Below are positions 61,189 through 64,000 of a stretch of DNA of 64,000 nt, piece by piece. A program made the translations under genes and the position numbers. A model generated the notes under the pieces. The model ran no database searches, was not told where the DNA came from, and was given only the letters and a program-made list of their open reading frames with translations. The stretch is from RHLJ01 sp040222455 (lineage in GTDB: Bacteria; Bacteroidota; Rhodothermia; Balneolales; Balneolaceae), in assembly GCA_040222455.1 (NCBI GenBank), contig JAVKDD010000001.1, forward strand, positions 1-64,000, written 5' to 3'. The stretch's first letter is position 1. Every line of letters starts with the position of its first letter.

Positions 61189-62961
61189 ATGACTTTAAAA
61201 AGAACTCATACCTGTGGCGAACTAAAAGCAGAACATATAGGGCAAGAAGTTGTCTTGAATGGCTGGGTAGGTCCTCGCCGTGATTTAGGAGGGTTAATCT
61301 TTATAGACCTTCGAGATCGCTATGGAGTTACGCAAATTGTATTTACTGAGACTGATATCGATTTACACGCTAAAGCCGAGCATCTTCGTGCTGAGTATGT
61401 AATTGGTGTTAAAGGAAAAGTAATTGCACGTGGCGAAGAGAACATAAACTCAAATTTGGTTACTGGCGAAGTAGAGATTGAAGCGACTGGTTTATTAATC
61501 TATTCTGAAGCTGATACTCCGCCTTTTGAAATTAAAGACGGAATTACTACCAATGAAGAAGTTCGTTTAAGATATCGATATCTAGATTTAAGACGTCCTG
61601 AGATGCAGGAAAAATTGATGTTGAGATCGAAGGCATATCACGCTATCCGTTCATATTATCATGCACATGATTTTGCGGAAGTAGAAACTCCAGTATTGAT
61701 GAAAAGTACGCCTGAGGGAGCTCGTGATTATTTGGTTCCAAGTCGCGTAAATGCGGGTAAGTTTTTTGCGCTTCCACAAAGTCCACAGACTTATAAGCAA
61801 TTATTGATGGTGTCTGGGTATGATCGTTATTTCCAGATTACAAAATGCTTCAGGGATGAGGATTTACGAGCCGACCGTCAGCCAGAGTTTACTCAAATTG
61901 ATGTGGAGATGAGTTTTGTAACTGAAGAAGAAATTTATGAGCATCATGAAGGTCTAATGAAAATGCTCTTCAAAGAAACCATCGATGTTGATATTGAAAC
62001 TCCATTTCCAAGAATGAGTTATGCCGATGCCATGAATACCTATGGGTCGGATAAACCAGACATCCGTTTTGATCTAAAATTCGTTGATTTTTCTGAAATC
62101 GTGAAAGATGCTGAGTTTAAAGTATTCTCTGGAACGGTTGCAAACGGAGGCGGAGTGGTAGGATTTACCATTCCCGGATTAGGAACGATGGGGCGTGGAG
62201 AAATTGACCGTTGGACCGAAAGAGCGAAGAAAGAAACTGGGGCTGGAGGTTTGATTTACATCAAGATGCAGGAAGATGGGCCACTTTGTAGTGTAGGGAA
62301 GTTTCTTACACCAGAAATAGTAAATGAAATGGTAGAAGCTTCCGGCGCAAAAACCGGTGATTTAGTGTTTCTACTAGCGGGACCAAAACCAGCTGTTCTC
62401 GAGCAATTAGGTCAACTTAGATTAATGGTTGGCGAAGCATTTGATTTTATTGATGAGGAAAAGTTTAGTTTGCTATGGGTTACCGATTTTCCATTATTGG
62501 AATGGGATGAAGATTCAAGGCGATATCATGCAATGCATCACCCATTTACATCTCCAAAAGAAGAAGACATGAATAAGCTTGATTCAGACCCAGCTTCTGT
62601 GAATGCTCGAGCCTATGACTTAGTACTAAACGGGTCAGAAATCGGAGGCGGTTCTATTCGAATTCACAATAGAGAAGTTCAACAGAAAATGTTTAAGTTA
62701 CTTGGTATTGGTGATGAAGAAGCCCAGGAAAAATTCGGATTTCTTTTGGATGCTTTTAAATATGGTGCACCACCTCATGGCGGAATTGCTCTTGGTTTAG
62801 ATCGAATTGTGATGTTACTAACCGGTGCTAAAAGTTTAAGAGATGTAATTGCATATCCTAAAAACCAAAAAGCGCAAAGTATGATGGATAACTCTCCATC
62901 TGAAGTAGATATAGAGCAGTTAAATGAACTTCATATTGCTTTGAAGAGAACTCTGAAGTAA
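61189..62961 (+). CDS. aspS: Aspartate--tRNA ligase
   Basis: The 590-residue bacterial-type class II synthetase has an N-terminal OB-fold anticodon-binding domain (HIGQEVVLNGWVGPRRDLGG), motif 2 (FQITKCFRDEDLRADRQPEF), the GAD insertion domain (about 300-420) and motif 3 (GGIALGLDRIVMLL). The usual discriminating form charges tRNA-Asp; the gatC/A/B route is not in view. The conserved LPQSPQTYKQLLMVSGYDRY precedes motif 2. It stands alone. Confidence 0.98.
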   Translation: MTLKRTHTCGELKAEHIGQEVVLNGWVGPRRDLGGLIFIDLRDRYGVTQIVFTETDIDLHAKAEHLRAEYVIGVKGKVIARGEENINSNLVTGEVEIEATGLLIYSEADTPPFEIKDGITTNEEVRLRYRYLDLRRPEMQEKLMLRSKAYHAIRSYYHAHDFAEVETPVLMKSTPEGARDYLVPSRVNAGKFFALPQSPQTYKQLLMVSGYDRYFQITKCFRDEDLRADRQPEFTQIDVEMSFVTEEEIYEHHEGLMKMLFKETIDVDIETPFPRMSYADAMNTYGSDKPDIRFDLKFVDFSEIVKDAEFKVFSGTVANGGGVVGFTIPGLGTMGRGEIDRWTERAKKETGAGGLIYIKMQEDGPLCSVGKFLTPEIVNEMVEASGAKTGDLVFLLAGPKPAVLEQLGQLRLMVGEAFDFIDEEKFSLLWVTDFPLLEWDEDSRRYHAMHHPFTSPKEEDMNKLDSDPASVNARAYDLVLNGSEIGGGSIRIHNREVQQKMFKLLGIGDEEAQEKFGFLLDAFKYGAPPHGGIALGLDRIVMLLTGAKSLRDVIAYPKNQKAQSMMDNSPSEVDIEQLNELHIALKRTLK

Positions 62962-62989
62962 AATTGAGGGTTATTGAATTACCTAGTTT

Positions 62990-63072
62990 TGTCATTTCGA
63001 ACTGATGGAGAAATCAAGAATCAATATCCTGCAAAGGATTTATTGGACTTCTCACATTTATTTAATGTGACA
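62990..63072. repeat. Palindromic dispersed-type repeat (TGTCATTTCGA family)
   Basis: The left arm TGTCATTTCGAACTGATGG...GAGAAATC (62990-63015) is a rough reverse complement of the right arm GACTTCTCACATTT...AATGTGACA (63046-63072). The interior also pairs (CAATATCC with GGATTTATTG). It resembles the intergenic TGTCATTTCGA...GAGAAATC repeats of this phylum. It fills most of the aspS to DUF429 gap. Confidence 0.5.
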
Positions 63073-63103
63073 GCTATTATTTAAGAAGTAATCAAATAAA
63101 ACA

Positions 63104-63811
63104 ATGAAAACAGCAGGAATAGACGGTTGTAAACTGGGTTGGATTCTAATCAGTTTTGATGATGGAGAAGAGAAGTACCAGGTCATTGAATCGAATGAAG
63201 AATTGAAGAATGTTTTTGAAGCATATGATCGAATTCTCATAGATATGCCTATTGGCTTAGAAGATGAAGAATACACGCGAGAGTGTGATGCTTTGTTAAG
63301 AAAAGAACTAGGCGGAGAATATTCCTCTAGTGTTTTTAGTCCTCCTATTCGCCCCGCTTTAGAAGCTCCGAGTTATGTAGAGGCAAATATGATTAGCTAT
63401 GAATGGACAGAAAAAAAACTGTCTCTTCAGTCGTGGAATATCACTCCAAAGATAAAATTACTTGATGAATTGTTGAGGTTCAATCCAGAGTTCAAGGAGA
63501 AAGTCTTAGAAAGCCATCCAGAATTATTGTTTCAAAAGCTGAATGGTGGAATGATTTTTCAGAAGAAAAATCTAAAGAAAGGAATCCGTCATCGTTTAGA
63601 ACTTATCAAAGAAAAAGAAGCGATTGCTGATGATTTTTTTCGGGATATAAAAGAAGAATGGCGCCGAAGTGATGTTGCTGAAGACGATATAGTTGATGCA
63701 ATGGCGCTTGCTTACTTTGCCAAAAAATCTGAGATAGAAGGCATTAAAACCATTCCTGTTGAGGTGAGCAACGATTCTGAAGGCCTTCCCAAAGCGATAC
63801 ACTTTGTTTGA
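63104..63811 (+). CDS. DUF429-family protein (predicted RNase H-like fold)
   Basis: The 235-residue protein has the DUF429 pattern: AGIDGCKLGWILI at the start, ILIDMPIGLED (Asp at about 48), ECDALLRKELG, SHPELLFQKLNGG and DDIVDAMALAYFAKK at the C-terminal end, which line up acidic residues like those of an RNase H-like nuclease. The activity has not been established in general. It is a single gene, and its stop codon overlaps the start of the next palindromic stretch. Confidence 0.9.
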   Translation: MKTAGIDGCKLGWILISFDDGEEKYQVIESNEELKNVFEAYDRILIDMPIGLEDEEYTRECDALLRKELGGEYSSSVFSPPIRPALEAPSYVEANMISYEWTEKKLSLQSWNITPKIKLLDELLRFNPEFKEKVLESHPELLFQKLNGGMIFQKKNLKKGIRHRLELIKEKEAIADDFFRDIKEEWRRSDVAEDDIVDAMALAYFAKKSEIEGIKTIPVEVSNDSEGLPKAIHFV

Positions 63812-63885
63812 TTGACGAATATTGAATTGAGAGTTACGAACAAAGAATTCGTAAGTCGTCATTCATCAATCGACCTTCGTCAATC
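63810..63885. repeat. Nested inverted repeat after the DUF429 gene
   Basis: GATTGACGAA (63810-63819) and TTCGTCAATC (63876-63885) are exact reverse complements; inside lies a perfect TTACGAA/TTCGTAA hairpin (63834-63854). It has no T-run, so it is a repeat or mRNA end structure rather than a classic terminator. Confidence 0.55.
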
Positions 63886-63979
63886 TCATAGGGTTAACAA
63901 ATCGCAAAGATAGATTCTTTGTATAGCATTAGGAACGATTTTGGGTGACAGATTGATTATTTTTATATCAGTTAAATAA

Positions 63980-64000
63980 ATGTCGCACAATGAGAAAGAT
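63980..64000 (+). CDS. Possible start of a gene cut by the window end
   Basis: ATG 63980 opens a frame reading MSHNEKD to the window edge, and a second ATG lies at 63990 in another frame. The region before it is A/T-rich and promoter-like. Nothing further can be said about it. Confidence 0.2.

Overview
The window looks like a chromosomal segment of a low-GC, marine-type member of the Bacteroidota/Rhodothermota/Balneolota group, with Balneola-like relatives the best guess. The evidence is the order tuf, tRNA-Trp, secE, nusG, rplKAJL, rpoBC; secreted proteins ending in a type IX secretion (T9SS) sorting domain of the NYPNPFNPTT kind; a PorV/PorQ-type outer-membrane protein; a CrtI-type carotenoid desaturase; a short ProRS; and clear AGGAGG ribosome binding sites (rplJ, rpoC), which favour the Balneola/Rhodothermus side over classical Bacteroidia. 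The species assignment is inference.

Layout. 1-11574: end of EF-Tu, tRNA-Trp and the secE-nusG-rplKAJL-rpoBC transcription/translation operon, closed by a strong terminator. 11662-27878: a probable carbohydrate-response region with a GH30 glycosidase lipoprotein, a membrane-anchored SGNH hydrolase, a divergent LacI-type repressor, and an operon of a two-module carbohydrate-binding T9SS protein, a TonB-dependent receptor, a 1157-residue T9SS protein, a PorV/PorQ-like protein and a SurA-like lipoprotein. Three LacI-type operator-like sites lie between the repressor and this operon. 27922-36044: a YtxH protein and a tripartite efflux operon with one adaptor and two different RND pumps. 36222-45299: transaldolase-like enzyme, penicillin-acylase family lipoprotein, ArsR plus DUF6428, gamma-glutamyltransferase, CrtI, RlpA and a histidine kinase. 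45530-48441: a small T9SS protein and an intramolecularly duplicated surface protein with an S74 chaperone domain. 48525-57294: rhomboid protease, SerC, DUF1015, DUF1844, Nudix, two TonB proteins, VanZ, NAD(P)HX repair enzyme and ProRS.

57295-64000 is the least ordinary part. A tRNA-Met gene is preceded by two broken tandem copies of itself and followed by a GIY-YIG nuclease gene whose stop codon lies in a fourth broken copy. Small GC-rich palindromes of one sequence family interrupt the broken copies at corresponding places. Further on are a TM2 protein, about 700 bases of non-coding DNA bounded by hairpins that form a perfect 14-base inverted repeat, a response regulator lacking its phospho-acceptor aspartate, AspRS, a DUF429 protein and three dispersed-type palindromic repeats. 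The tRNA-Met/GIY-YIG cluster is the best candidate here for an undescribed mobile system.
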